Part shown: positions 49,201 through 60,383 of the stretch, one piece after another | Layout of the letters: each line of letters opens with the position of its first letter | How positions within the stretch are numbered: the first letter of the stretch is position 1 | Origin: Diphasiastrum complanatum | Taxonomy: Eukaryota; Streptophyta; Lycopodiopsida; Lycopodiales; Lycopodiaceae | Length of the DNA stretch: 64,000 nucleotides | Reading direction: 5' to 3' | NCBI GenBank assembly: GCA_029204225.1 | Contig: MU831923.1 | Coordinates: forward strand, 1-64,000 | The notes under the pieces: generated by a model | Seen by the model: the letters and a program-made list of their open reading frames with translations, nothing else | Databases searched by the model: none | What the model was told of the DNA's origin: nothing | Position numbers and translations under genes: made by a program

Positions 49201-50150
49201 GGACATCCCCCAAGATGACTATGTTGAAGTGTTTCCAGATTTGGTATCACCATCTAATGTTGAAGAGGAGGGACTGCCATCATCCTCTAATGGACAGCCC
49301 ACTAGTTCTTCAAATGAACAACCCATAATTCATCAAGAGGAGCAGATTTATGAAGAGGAATGGCCTGCTGAAAACTTTGGACAACATAGTCCAATTTCAG
49401 AGCAGTTTGGACAACAAAGTGTTGACGATTCATATCACTTTGGACAGCAAAGCGTTGATCAAAGTAAGGCTGTTGGACAGCCTAAACCAGTCCCTAAATG
49501 GCTGTTGCAGACTTTGCAGGACAACAAAGTGAACCGCTTCTATGAAGGGAAGACTCGTGCCTCATCTAAATCAGTAGAATTTGCTGATTTTTCTGATTTT
49601 GCTCTTACATCTATTGAGGATAGTGCAATAGAACCTGTTTTTTATGAGCAGGCCATAGGAGTAAAATGCTGGGAGGACGCAATGAAAGAGGAGTATGACT
49701 CACTCATAAAGAACCAAACATGGGTTCTTGGTGATCTTGCACATGGAAAGAAAGCAATTGGCTGTAAATGGGTTTATAAGATCAAGTACAAGTCCGATGG
49801 TACTGTTGAAAGGTACAAGGCAAGACTTGTTGCCAAAGGTTATGCGCAAAAGGAGGGCATTGATTATGAGGAAACTTTTGCACCTACCGCACGAATAACT
49901 ACTGTAAGGATAGTCACTGCTTTGGCTGCCCATCATGGTTGGCGTATGCACCAACTTGACATAAAGACAACCTTCCTCAATGGTGATCTTAATGAGGAAG
50001 TTTACCTTCAGCAACCTGCTGGTTTTTTGGTTGCAGGTCAAGAAGACAAAGTGTGTCTTCTCAAGAAGGCTCTCTATGAACTAAAACAAGCCCCAAGGAT
50101 GTGGTATCAAAAGATACACACATACTTTTGTGATCATGAGTTTTCTAACA
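46257..50150 (+). mobile_element. Ty1/copia retrotransposon fossil 3
   Basis: After the primer binding site and a 640-bp leader comes gag (46894-47620; RLDGTNFSLWCYMIKNLLIA). About 0.6 kb of foreign-looking DNA containing an inverted repeat follows, then a zinc-knuckle remnant (about 48360; CHYCKKFGHH). The integrase spans about 48480-49060 (FIDDFSRFTW, LRTDRGGEYI, PQQNSVAERKNRIIMEMTRC). A linker with FGQQSVD-type repeats (about 49370-49480) leads to reverse transcriptase (49620-50150; GCKWVYKIKYKSDGTVERYK, VAKGYAQKEGIDYEETFAPT, HQLDIKTTFLNGDLNEEVYL). The element then switches abruptly into a different copia sequence. It is relatively well preserved compared with copia fossils 1 and 2, hence younger. 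It is broken, with a handful of breaks. Confidence 0.9.
47848..48196. repeat. Fold-back inverted repeat of about 120-bp arms inside copia fossil 3
   Basis: The left arm (47848-47972) and right arm (48079-48196) are near reverse complements with a 106-bp spacer. Landmarks are gtagtata at the outer ends, cgtaacttttgaacg mirrored by cgttcaaaagttatg, and a block with gccattagaaagccctcgac mirrored by gtcgagggctttctaatggc. The region lies between gag and the zinc knuckle of the copia element, where no such sequence is expected. The wider foreign segment, about 47680-48318, is flanked by similar gggcctttcaaaa and gggccctttccaaa phrases. This looks like a small non-autonomous fold-back or MITE-type insertion. 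Confidence 0.75.
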
Positions 50151-52739
50151 AAGCAGACTAGGATTCCATTTAGATCAAGTCATAGACATGCAGAAAAAGG
50201 TCTGTTAGATGTTGTTCATTCAGATATATGTGGACTTATGCAAACTCAATCATTGCTAGATGCAAAGTATTTCATTACTTTTAATGACGACTTTTCCAGA
50301 AGAATAGCTATTTACTTCATTAAGCAGAAATTGGAGGCTTTCAACAAGTTTTGACAATTCAAAAAGCAAGCATAAAATCAAATTGGTAAAAGAATCAAAG
50401 CATTGAGGTCCGACAATATGGGAGAATACATTTCCATTGAATTTAAGGAGTACCGCCTTATCAACAACATTGAACAACAATACATTACCTCCTATTCACC
50501 TCAGTCGAATGGTCTTGTTGAGAGAAAAAACAGAACCTTAGTCGAATCGGCAAAGTGTATGCTTGCGCACGTGACACTTTTGAAGTCCTTCTGGGTTGAA
50601 GCTGTTTCAACAACAACCTATATTCAGAACAGATGTCCTACTAAAGGTCTCTTAGCCAAAATGCCATACGAAGTTTGGACAGGTACCAAACCTTCTTTAT
50701 CGAACTTACGGATTTTTGGATGTATAGCTTATGCACAGATTCCTCATGATCTTAGAAAAAAGCTCGACTTCTAGAGTATCAAATGTATTTTCATCAGCTA
50801 CACTATTTCGGACCAAGCTTACAAGTTGTTCGATCCTATCGAGTCGAAGATATTTACTAGCCGGGATGTCATCTTCATTGAAGATCAATTTATCGACCTC
50901 AAGGGAAAATGCAAAGCCCATGTAGTCGACTCGTCCGACATATTGAACTTCGAAGTTCCTCGGTCGACTATTCCTATCAAAGGTCCAAGCTCATCTACTT
51001 TCGACGAACAACCTATTAGCAGCGAATTCGAAGGTGATGATGTTGCAATTCACAACTACAGCATGATGAAAATGATCAACTTCCTTTATCACCCAGAAGA
51101 TCAACAAGAGTTAGCAAACCACCTATCAGGTATATCGACGAGTCTGCAGCCTACCTTGATCATGAGCCGACGACTGTTAAATAAGCACTCAGTCAACCTG
51201 ATTTCGATCTCTGGAAAGAAGCTATAAATAAAGAGTATTCATCTCTTATCAAGAACCAGACATAGACGATTGTCAAATTACCTGCTAGCAGAAACGTAGT
51301 TGATTGCAAATGGATTTTCAAAATCAAATACAAGGCAGACGGAAGCGTCGACAGAGAAAAGCTCGACTTGTAGCCAGAGGATTTTCTCAGGTACACAACG
51401 CCGATTATACTGAGACTTTCAGTCCAGTAGTTAAGCATTCTTCTATTCGACTCTTGCTATTATTTGTCACTGTAGAAGATTTGGAAATACATCAAATGGA
51501 TGTATAGATAACATATCTTAACGAAGTTATTGAAGAAGACATTTACATGGTGCAACCTGAAGGTTACAATATCGAAGGTAAACACAATCATGTGTGTAAA
51601 CTCTATAACGCACTTTATGGCTTAAAGCAATCTGCTCGAGCGTGGTTTGAAAGAATCAATACTTTCTTATTGATCACGGCTACACACCAAGCTCTTCAGA
51701 TTCCAATGTTTACTTTAAGACAATACATCAGTCTTTTATCCTTATCACTTTGTATGTGGACGACACATTGCTTTTCAGCAACAATATTGGTCTGATACAA
51801 GAAGCCAAGACAATGCTATCTTCTGAATTCGACATGACCGATCTGGGCAAAGCTCATTTCTGCCTTGGTATTCAAATCCAAGAAGACAAAAATCGAAAGT
51901 CGATTTACATTACTCAGTACATCTACAATATGTTAGGTTAATTGCAAGTTAGCTCTCTCACCAATGGAACCAGGTCTCAAATTGTCGAAGGACCAATGTC
52001 CCTGAATAATCGAAGAGAAGGAGCAGATGCGTGAGTATCCTTATCATTTGATAATAGGATCTTTTATGTACGCCATGATCTATACCAATCCAGACATAGC
52101 TTTTGCAGTCAGCTCCCTAAGTCAGTTTATGACCAACCTTGGTATAACACATTGGAAAGCTCTTGTCAGAGTTATGAGATAATCTTTGAGCTACTATGGA
52201 CTTTTGCATTTGTTATGGAGCAGTCGACAACGACAAACTCAATTTACTAAGTGATTACATAGATGCAAGTTGGGCCTGAGATGTAGACACTCGTAAATCG
52301 ACCTCTATATTTACATTCTTCCTCAACAATGGTCCTATTTCATGGAACAGTTGCAAGCAATTATTGCTAGCTCTATCTTCCACTGAATCAAAGTAGATCG
52401 TAATCTCTCAAGCTACAAAGAAAGGAATTTGGTTGAGGAACTTACTCTCAGATATCGATCTGAATCAATATGCTCCAACGATTTTATTTTGCGATAATCA
52501 AAGTGCCATTGCCTTATCGGCCAACCCTAGGTTTCATTCCAGGAGTAAGCACATTGAAATCAAGTATCACTACGTCAGAAGCAAAGTTCTCAACAAAGAG
52601 GTTAACTTGCAGTACTGTCGAACGCAAGATATGACAGCAAATATTTTTACCAAAGCATTAAGCTTGGATACACACAACAAATTCTGTGAAGAACTAAGTT
52701 TGAAGGTCAAGGAATTCATGGATTCAGATTAAGGGGGAG
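50151..52739 (+). mobile_element. Ty1/copia retrotransposon fossil 4, internal part
   Basis: It enters in the middle of the integrase zinc-to-core region (QTRIPFRSSHRH then DVVHSDICG, about 50155-50240). The integrase core follows (50250-50770; SYSPQSNGLVERKNRTLVES, YEVWTGTKPSLS), with VIFIEDQFIDLKGKC (about 50865-50910), related to copia fossil 2. Next are reverse transcriptase (51230-51940; VQPEGYNIEGKHNHVCKLYN, YVDDTLLF, MTDLGKAHFCLGIQI) and RNase H (about 52260-52700; LFCDNQSAIALSANPRFHSR, KHIEIKYHYVR). It ends in a polypurine tract (aagggggag) before the 3' LTR. It is broken, with several breaks, and has no gag or 5' LTR. Confidence 0.9.
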
Positions 52740-53720
52740 TGTTGAATTATTCTCCTATTAATCGGGTAATCGACTTTTAATCTTCATCCAAGTCATTATC
52801 CAGATTTGCAGTTTTCTTCGTGTTTTTACACAGTCTACCGAATTACTCGAGAATGGCTAGTAGACGGTTATTGTTACTTCGGCCACTTGGAAGACTTCAG
52901 CCACTTCAAAGACTTCGTAGACTTCACATTTTTCAACCTACGACATTTTCGCATTTTTCGGCCTTCAGTGTTTTTGCATTTTTCGTATGATAATTTACGT
53001 TCATTTCTGCATTGTTACAATTTACGTTCAAATCTGCAGACAGACTGTTTACGACTCCGTTTGTCCAATTAAAGCCACCGACTTGCATTAATTGTTAGCA
53101 AGTGAATTTTCGAGAAGTCCTAACTGGATGAATGCCAGCACATCACAACCAACTGGATGTCGCAATTTACAACCTAATTTCTTAGTATAAATAGCTGCTC
53201 ATACTTCTATGTTTTAAGCATGTAGATCATAACGTTGAATGATCAAGTATTGAAGCATAGTTAGCATCTCTCTCAAGCTTTCAAGCTTGAACACTCTTGA
53301 GCATTCTAGTTCAGTCAGTTCTTTAGAGTTGATTTAGAGCTCGCTATTGCGCTTATTGCTTATTAGCGGAAGTGCTTAATTCAGACAGAGTTACAATTAC
53401 TTAGAGATAGCTCAGAGCACGCGACTTTGATCTGCAATTCCTTTGTGCTCATTTCCATTTTGATTTGTTTCTTTTACTGAATCAATCTATCTTTTATTGC
53501 GTTCAATATCATGTCAGTATGAATGCTTCTCTGTAATTCTTTTGTAACTGATAATCTTTTATTATTTGTTTGATAATTCTTCATTACTACTTTTTGTTCA
53601 ATATTGATAGGCGTAGTCATGCATAGAAAAGTAGGTTTCTTCCGCCATGCTCAATGAAGTCGTTGACTTACTTCGACTTTGTCGAATTGCTCTCTTTCAT
53701 CTTATCACCTCTTTCCAACA
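52740..53720 (+). repeat. 3' LTR of copia fossil 4 (981 bp)
   Basis: It starts TGTTGAATTATTCTCC directly after the polypurine tract and ends CTCTTTCCAACA. The outermost five bases are complementary (tgttg/caaca), as is usual for these LTRs. A TATA-like tataaatagc occurs near 53186. A family A leader fossil follows at once, which gives the right edge. Confidence 0.85.
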
Positions 53721-54136
53721 ATGCAATCATTAAATCCAATCGTTAATGATTGTAAAACAACAAGTACAATATGGAAAAACGTACTAGATTAGTAGCTATG
53801 ATCAATTCCAAGCAAAAAACTTGAATTCTAGGTGAAAAAATCACAAAAACCATTAAAAATCTAATGATTTCCATCAAAATTTATGGAAAAAATCCATAAT
53901 TATGATCTTTGGGCTGAAAGTACATCAAGGATCTGAGAAGCCACCTACTAGGATGTGAATTCCACCACCTGGAAGCAAAAGCAAAGAAATCCACCAAAAA
54001 AGCTGCAAAATCCAAGATCCTCAAGCCCCACCTCCTGATTGATGTGATCCAAGTTCTGATGCCACTATAACGATCGCCAAGTGAAGATCTTTATTAGTTC
54101 ACAATAAGAGAATTGTATTTGAAAATCAAATCACTT
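53721..54136 (-). mobile_element. Leader and LTR end of LTR family A, minus orientation
   Basis: Read in reverse, 53721-54065 aligns with the leader at 12455-12795. Shared phrases include the aatcataattatggattttt type and ttccaggtggtggaatt. A decayed primer binding site (complement of gatgccacta, near 54058-54068) and an LTR end matching the gatcttca-ttggtgatc phrase at 12430-12450 follow. Copia fossil 4 lies directly against its left edge and so presumably inserted into it. Confidence 0.75.
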
Positions 54137-54140
54137 AAAA

Positions 54141-54320
54141 GGGGCCTTAGCTCAATGGTAAGGCATCGGGGTCTTGTTATGAGGTGCTCGCGTAGCCTTT
54201 CAACTCCTCAAGATGCGTATGAGGTCAGTCCTCAAGATACGTGAGCACCTCATAACAATGTATCAGATTGTCCACGCATGAGGTCTGCGTATCAAATCTC
54301 ATGTTGATCCGACAATCCAG
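54141..54320 (+). repeat. tRNA-like (SINE-type) sequence with an internal hairpin
   Basis: The head ggggccttagctcaatggta resembles a tRNA 5' half with a Pol III A box (tagctcaatggt, 54148-54159). A degenerate B box (gtatcaaatctc) lies near 54289-54300. Between them, 54175-54193 and 54238-54256 are near-perfect inverted copies of gttatgaggtgctcgcgta, giving a 19-bp stem with a 44-bp loop. The spacing and poor B box rule out an ordinary tRNA gene. A tRNA-derived SINE with an inserted or acquired hairpin is the best explanation. Confidence 0.55.
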
Positions 54321-54329
54321 ATGTCAACA

Positions 54330-55410
54330 TAACAGTTGTTTCATCCCATCACGGGTTTTATATGTATAGCTACATTTTGAATTATTTTGCAGTAGTCTTT
54401 GAAGCACAACACTTGCTTTTACAATCTGCCGAGAAAACCAAATATATTTAGATTCTTTCAAACATCTATTGCTACAATTCTCTACAAAAAGAGTGCGTGT
54501 ACGTGTCTGTGCCACTTCTACATCGTTGTTATGGAAATCATTTTATTGCGACAAATATAGCAAGTGTAATTCAATTTTAAAAACATCTTTGTTCAAGTCG
54601 AGCATGTCACTATACAAGATCCACGATTGAGTAAACTGCGATAGTAAAAACTGCAAATTAACATTACCAATTCGTTGTACAGTAACACTGGAGTTTGCAT
54701 CAGGTGCAAGAGAATGTATTGTTGTTGCCAAAGAATGGTTGAATGTACTTGCCGCCACAACCAACCAATATCTTGAAGATTACATCAGACCACTTCGCAC
54801 ACACAAACTCTCAAATAAAAATCAAGCCTTTGGCCTCAACAATTGCTTGTCCGCAGCAACAGCAACACTCAAGGTTTTGATGAACTTGCGACTGATTATC
54901 AACAACGTAGCTTTATTTGTCCCTACATAAAAGTGATTAGATTTCATGCAAATTGAAGCCTTTGGCCTCAGCTATTGCAAGTAACGTCATCAGATAACAT
55001 GCAAGTAATGAGGTTCGCATGCCTAGAAACCAACTTGCTCATGCAAATAGTATCTCAAAACATGCATGCACGCTATTTTAGCCCTCCACCAAGGTCTAGA
55101 CCTTAAGTGTTCGGACCACCACGACAATTTAGTCTTTAAAGTTGACTTTCTTTCAAACTCCTATTGACCAATCTCAACACATAGTAATGTAGTAGCCTTT
55201 GCAAGGCAAGGCCAAAAATGTTTTGCAAACATGCAAAAATACTTTCTACCCTAAATGAACATTCTTCCAACAGGTTAGCATGGGTCATCTGCTCAAACTG
55301 CCACACTATCCATTGCATCCCAACAAAGGAAAAAAAAAAAAAAAAAACAAACAAACAAACAAACAAAGGGGTCCAAAAACAAAAAGCAAAGAGACTTCAT
55401 TACACGTTCT
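54330..55410. other. Upstream intergenic DNA of the CCDC97-like gene
   Basis: There is no coding region. A phrase with gcctttggcctca-c-attgc is repeated near 54827-54850 and 54957-54980. An A-rich run with caaacaaacaaa repeats occupies 55325-55365. Confidence 0.5.
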
Positions 55411-55417
55411 TATCGGG

Positions 55418-55419
55418 GA

Positions 55420-55487
<68 letters not shown>

Positions 55488-55495
55488 AGGAAGGA
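55418..55495. repeat. (GAAA)n microsatellite in the 5' leader region
   Basis: A 78-bp GAAA tetranucleotide run, with GGAA variants at its right end, stops 31 bp before the start codon of the CCDC97-like gene. It lies on the sense strand and would be in the 5' untranslated region or core promoter. Confidence 0.95.
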
Positions 55496-55526
55496 AGAGA
55501 GGACGAGAGAGACGATAGATTGGGAG

Positions 55527-58500
55527 ATGGGGAAGGAGGTGAGTAAATTGGAGCTGGAGGATGGCACGGTGGACAGGATAGGCGAGCGCCTGAGCTTCAT
55601 CTCCGACATTTATCTGCCGCATGCGCTTGCGGAGCGCATCCAGCCGCTCTCCCCTCACGAAAAGAAGTCGCACCTCGTTGCGCTTTTGCGAAGGGATGCA
55701 GCGATTTTTCTTGGTATACCATATATTCAGCTGGGTTCTGAATTTAGTTGGCTTTTAGTTAGATTTGTATTTTCGGTTCGTTCGTTTTTTGATTCGGCTT
55801 TGGATGTTGTTCACTCGGATGGCTTGCTATTTCGCTTCGATCAGGTTTCAAACTGAAGTGGTATACTTCTGCCTTTTCTATGCCTTTTGCAAATTCAACG
55901 ACAAAATGCAGTGCAATTGTCTTTTGGTTGTTGTTGCGGAAGTTCAATTTGTGTCTTGTATGTCCCAATCATGCGGCTGAATGGAGTGGAGTCCTGACCT
56001 GGAAAAAAGAAAGGAGATCTTTATTAGGATGCCATCTAATCTTGGCAAAGTTCAATTTCTACGAAACAACACTCTAATAATATGAAAGTGTTAAGAAAGA
56101 GCGGCTTTTTTCCCATTAATAGCTGAGATTTGAATGATGAATATTGTAGATCAGGGAGCTAGCTGGTTTTCCTTTTCTTTGGGGGAGAAAAACCGGACTT
56201 CTATTTTGTTTCCATACTCTTTAAGTCTTGGAGGTTTGAAAAGAAAAATGTAATATCTGGCGAGCTTTTTCAGTTGCTTTGAAATTTTTATCAATCAAAC
56301 GATTATACAAGATGAGCAGTAGTTGTTTCTATAACTATCAGCAATAGCGATAACTTAGGGCAGGGGCCTGAAAAGTCGTAAAGCCCAAACCCCAAGCCAG
56401 TACCCCGCGTAAATACAGCCCCTGGAATATGTTCTTCTTTTTGGTTGCCTAACATCTGTCAGTTACGGTTACAAGAAAAAAAAACATCATTGTCAATTAG
56501 CTTAGTATGCTTTTCCACAAAATTGTGATTGGGCTTTATGGCCATAAAGCCCTCTATGCATTAATGCCCATGGGCTTTATTGGCATAATGCCCTTTGCGG
56601 CCAGTAGTTCAAGGAGGACAATTATGCTGAATGAAGCCTGCTATAATGAACTGGAAAAATTCATCAAGCTCTGCCTGTTTGGGCAGAGGTCGATTATCCG
56701 AGGTCAGGGCCTGGAGAAAGGAACAAAATTCGTTTCCCCAGGTCTTTACCATTACTTTGAGAAGTCTTAACAAATTAAACGATTTTACAAACTGAGTCCT
56801 TATGGTTTGAACTTTCATGTAAGTATTAACCTTAGTAATATGATTTGCTTATCATGCTGAAGAGTCCTTAAGTTGATTACAATCACTTGTTTTGCAGAAC
56901 GATATGGTCAAATCCTCAACAGCTCCGAGCTTCAAGAATTTGAAGTTTTGCAGGATGATTACGAAGTAAGTTGGCATTTGAAGCAACTAAAGACGACTTT
57001 CTACCCCACTGTGCAGGAACAAAAGTCTCGGACTGCCACTGTTAAGAATCGCAGGCTTGCATATATGGACAGGCTAGTGCAAGATGGACAGTACTTTTCT
57101 GAAGACTCAATGAGAATGAGATCGCCACTTCTTCATCATGAATATGTCGGGCAGTTCCAAGATCCATCCATTAGAGGTGCAGCTAGGCCTGGAGAGCGCT
57201 TTTCAGAGATGCTGATAAGGCAATTTGAGGAAGCCTTCATTCAACAACGTTTGAATGAGGAGAGAATGGAAGCGGGCATTCCCATGGAAACAGAGCAAGA
57301 GACAATAGAGGAGTTTGAGGAGGAAGAGGAAGAAGAAAGTGATGATGAAGAAGGCAGTGGTAGCGAAGAAGATGAGGTCTTTTCTTTTCCTTTTCTGCCC
57401 CATGCACCATTTAGGTTTTTCTCCTAATATCTATTCTCCTATCTTCAATTTGGGAGACAAGAATAAAAGCAATCATGATTATCAATCATTTAGTAAAAAA
57501 TGAATCACAACAGTACTCCATTGAATGATAGCACTGAACAAGGTGACCACAAGGTATAATTGATAGATGAGAAGTGTAAAGAATGTTACCTTCTCATTAG
57601 GAAAGTTTTGAAGTTACTTGAACAATAAAGGAAGTTATAATTCACTTATTGTAGTGCTCATGTGTTGACTTGGTGCTATACGGGAGGTGCTAGGGACTTT
57701 GGTGCTCCAAGCTTGTGTGAAGCTACCTGGTAATCAGAACAAGGCTGCTCCCCGCCATAAAACCCTTGTGAGTCCATTCCCTAAAACTTTAGAAATGCCC
57801 TAAAATGCACTACCCCCATGGCAGATGCACAACTTACAAGTTAAAATAGGCATTTCTTTTATTGGAGGGTGGCCAATGAATCTTTCAAATCACAGACACT
57901 AAAATGAGTCCAAGGCTTCATCAACCATTGGCATGTGTGGCCCAATATACCTAAAAAGGTAACATGTGTGGCCCAATAAACCTAAAAAGGTAACATAATG
58001 ATTTAGGGCATTTTAGGGCGTCTTTGCACATTCAATTAACTTATCAATGCATTACGTAGTGGAAGAATCTGAATATTGTCAATTGTGATATCCAAATTTC
58101 CTAGAAGCTTATATGAAGATATTTATGCACCCCTTCTTCCTCCACCTTGGCGGCTGTCCCCAAACCAAATCAGGTGCATGTTGATGAAAAAACGGTTTTT
58201 TTTTTCAAAACAAAATATAGCTCGTTCCATACGTATGGGCATCTATCTATGCATTGCATTATGAAGGGGCTCAATCATTATAGCATTAAAAAAATACTGA
58301 TTCAAACAATATTGAAAAACAGACTTTTTCCCAAAAAAAGTTTGAATCTTAATTTACAAATCTCTCTTCCCATAGAAAACTTTGAGATCAAATACATACA
58401 CCAGGGGATGGACATTCACTTATATGACCTCCTTTTTCTAACAAGACTACTTTTTGAATGATGTCCTAGTCAAAGCAAACCATCACCAAAACACATTATT

Positions 58501-60383
58501 TATCAGCTGTATTGAACTCATCAGAACCAGGTAAAAGATTTTATAAGTCTAAAATGCTGTAAGTCCATCCAATGAAAACGAATTTTGTTAGAATTTTGTG
58601 AACGATATAGTGAATGAAATAGGTACAGTCTACTTTAGTAACTGTGGTTTCAATTTTCTTTTTTGGGGGAAACGAATTTCTATTGAAAGAAAACAAAAAA
58701 CCCAAAAGAAACGTTTTTTTCTAGAAATTGATGTTTTGGACGTGTGGAATCCATTCCATTCCAAACGTACGGAACAACTATATATCATATATGGTCAATC
58801 CATAGAACCCATGGTTCCCAGAACCGTGGCTCCTGGGAACCGTACCACGGTTCCTTGAACCGTAGTACTATTCCTCTATTTAATGAAATAAATAAATAAA
58901 TAATTAATTGATTAATCAATTACCAAATTCACAGATTGCACAGATGATTTCATAGATTTCACAGATGATACAGATTTGACAGATTTCACATGATGTACAG
59001 ATGATTTGACAGATGTGAAATCATCTGAAATCATCACTGATTTGACAGATTTGACAGATTTCACATGATGTACAGATGATTTCACAGATGATACAGATGA
59101 TTTTACAGATGATTTCACAGATGATACGGATGATTAACGTTTAATGGTTTTCCAATCCAATATTGCAAATTGCCAGACTTCAACACAATGTGATGATGTC
59201 ACTCATGTAACTCTTCACATTTTCATGGCTTGTTTCTTTTCTCGTTTTCCAGTTCTCAGGGGCTGTGTGTTTCCAGGGTGGGAATCTGGAAACGTTTCAA
59301 ACCTATGCCAGTGATGGATGCATATGGTTATTTGGGCTAGCTGTCCTGAAGACTCTTTGGATAACTTGGCTATACCTTTTTAACGAATCTCCCTCGTTTG
59401 GTACAATCCATCCAACTACTTGGTTTTTTGGAGACTTGTTACCCTTTTCTAGCTGCAAATGATTCACCTTTATGAATTCATATGCACCAGCAACTTGCTG
59501 TGAAAGTTGAAGTTCTGATGCAATCCTTGACCTTTGTATAAAAAAGAAACAGCTAGTTTTACCAAAATGAAGCAAGTTCTTCCTGTAGATAGGAAATTCT
59601 CTCTAGATCATGGCTATCTTTTTCTAAATAAGGCTTTCATACAAACTGTTAAGACTTGTATTCAAAGTTTCAGTCAATTTTAAAAAGAGATGACTGTATG
59701 CTTGTTTTTGACGAAAGATCACCTCTCTTTCATGTTTCGTAATGAATTTTTTTTTTGTACTGATGTATCCTTGTTTGTCTTGTATGTCATTTCTTCATAA
59801 TTTAGCTTTATAGATGTAGTGCCCCTGTTCTCTTATGCTCACTTTCTAGCTATTGCTCTTGTACACCCTTTGATATGCTGAACTGTTGTGGGTAAAACAT
59901 GCTTGATTATGTGGATAGGGTACAAGTGATGAGGAACATGGAATGAAGATGCATTCAGGCCAGCAGAGTTTTGGAGAGTTCTCTAATAAAGAATCACCCT
60001 ATATCAAACTGAATGAGGTAGCTCACGATGACAGCCTACAGCCACATGCAGATGGTTTTGACCGAGGGATTAGTGGATCACGACCATCACGGGTGGAGAT
60101 ACACAATAAAGTGCAAGATTTTACGCGTAATATGCAACAAAAGTTCTTATCTGAAGGAGATTCAGATGAAGGCAAGCCACAGCTTGCTGGATCTGTATTA
60201 TCAGAGGTTGAGATACAGGATAAACTAGAAGATTTTACTAGAATAATGCAAGAAAAGTTTCTATCTGGAGGGGATTCAGAACATGTTGATTATTCTAGGA
60301 TCGATGGTGATTCCACTTTAGACGATTATTGGCTGGGAGAAATTTCACGTGATGCTGAAGAGAAGTATTTTGAAGAAGACTAG
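55527..60383 (+). CDS. CCDC97 / DUF2052 family protein, three exons, 376 aa
   Basis: Exons are 55527-55713, 56898-57376 and 59919-60383. They total 1131 bp, giving 376 residues plus a TAG stop, with phase preserved at both junctions. Splice sites are CTTG|GTATAC / TTTTGCAG|AAC and GATGAG|GTCTTT / TGGATAG|GGT. The protein starts MGKEVSKLELEDGTVDRIGE. The family core spans exon 1 into exon 2 (LLRRDAAIFLERYGQIL, FEVLQDDYEVSWHLKQL, KNRRLAYMDRL, EDSMRMRSPLLHHEYVGQF, RFSEMLIRQFEEAF). A long acidic run of Glu/Asp/Ser closes exon 2 (about residues 190-220). The end, DDYWLGEISRDAEEKYFEED, is typical of plant members. The human relative associates with the SF3b/U2 snRNP spliceosome; a similar nuclear role is inferred. 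The ATG chosen is the first after the GAAA run and gives the family-like N-terminus. The last exon carries an internal duplication (see findings). I see no lesion. Confidence 0.9.
55714..56897 (+). other. Intron 1 of the CCDC97-like gene
   Basis: 1184 bp, GTATAC...TTTGCAG, AT-rich. It holds a 22-bp perfect palindrome built on gggctttatgg at 56531-56552 and a near copy, itself almost palindromic, at 56572-56593. Confidence 0.85.
57377..59918 (+). other. Intron 2 of the CCDC97-like gene, with repeats
   Basis: 2542 bp, beginning GTCTTTTC (a weak but usable donor) and ending TATGTGGATAG. Reading through the donor adds 14 residues to a stop at 57425-57427, so intron retention would give a shorter protein lacking the C-terminal exon. 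The intron contains a two-copy 31-bp repeat with cctaaaaaggtaacatgtg (about 57950-57995), clustered ggttcc/ggaacc inverted motifs (58808-58862) and an acagatgat minisatellite (58925-59130). No inserted gene is seen. Confidence 0.75.
58925..59130. repeat. acagatgat-based minisatellite in intron 2
   Basis: About twenty units of 9-15 bp, variants of acagatgatttc, acagatttg and acagatgata, follow one another. A longer sub-block containing ttcacatgatgtacagatga appears at about 58985 and again at about 59059, showing a higher-order duplication of about 74 bp. Confidence 0.9.

Noticed and set aside
54141-54174. Candidate tRNA gene
   Set aside because: Only a 5' half with an A box is present. The expected anticodon arm and T-arm spacing are disrupted by a hairpin and the B box is poor.
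55410-55673. Minus-strand frame rich in FFLSF repeats opposite the CCDC97-like first exon
   Set aside because: It is the antisense of the GAAA run and of a well-supported exon.
58912-59118. Minus-strand KSVKSSV-repeat protein
   Set aside because: It is a translation of the intronic minisatellite, with no homologous context.
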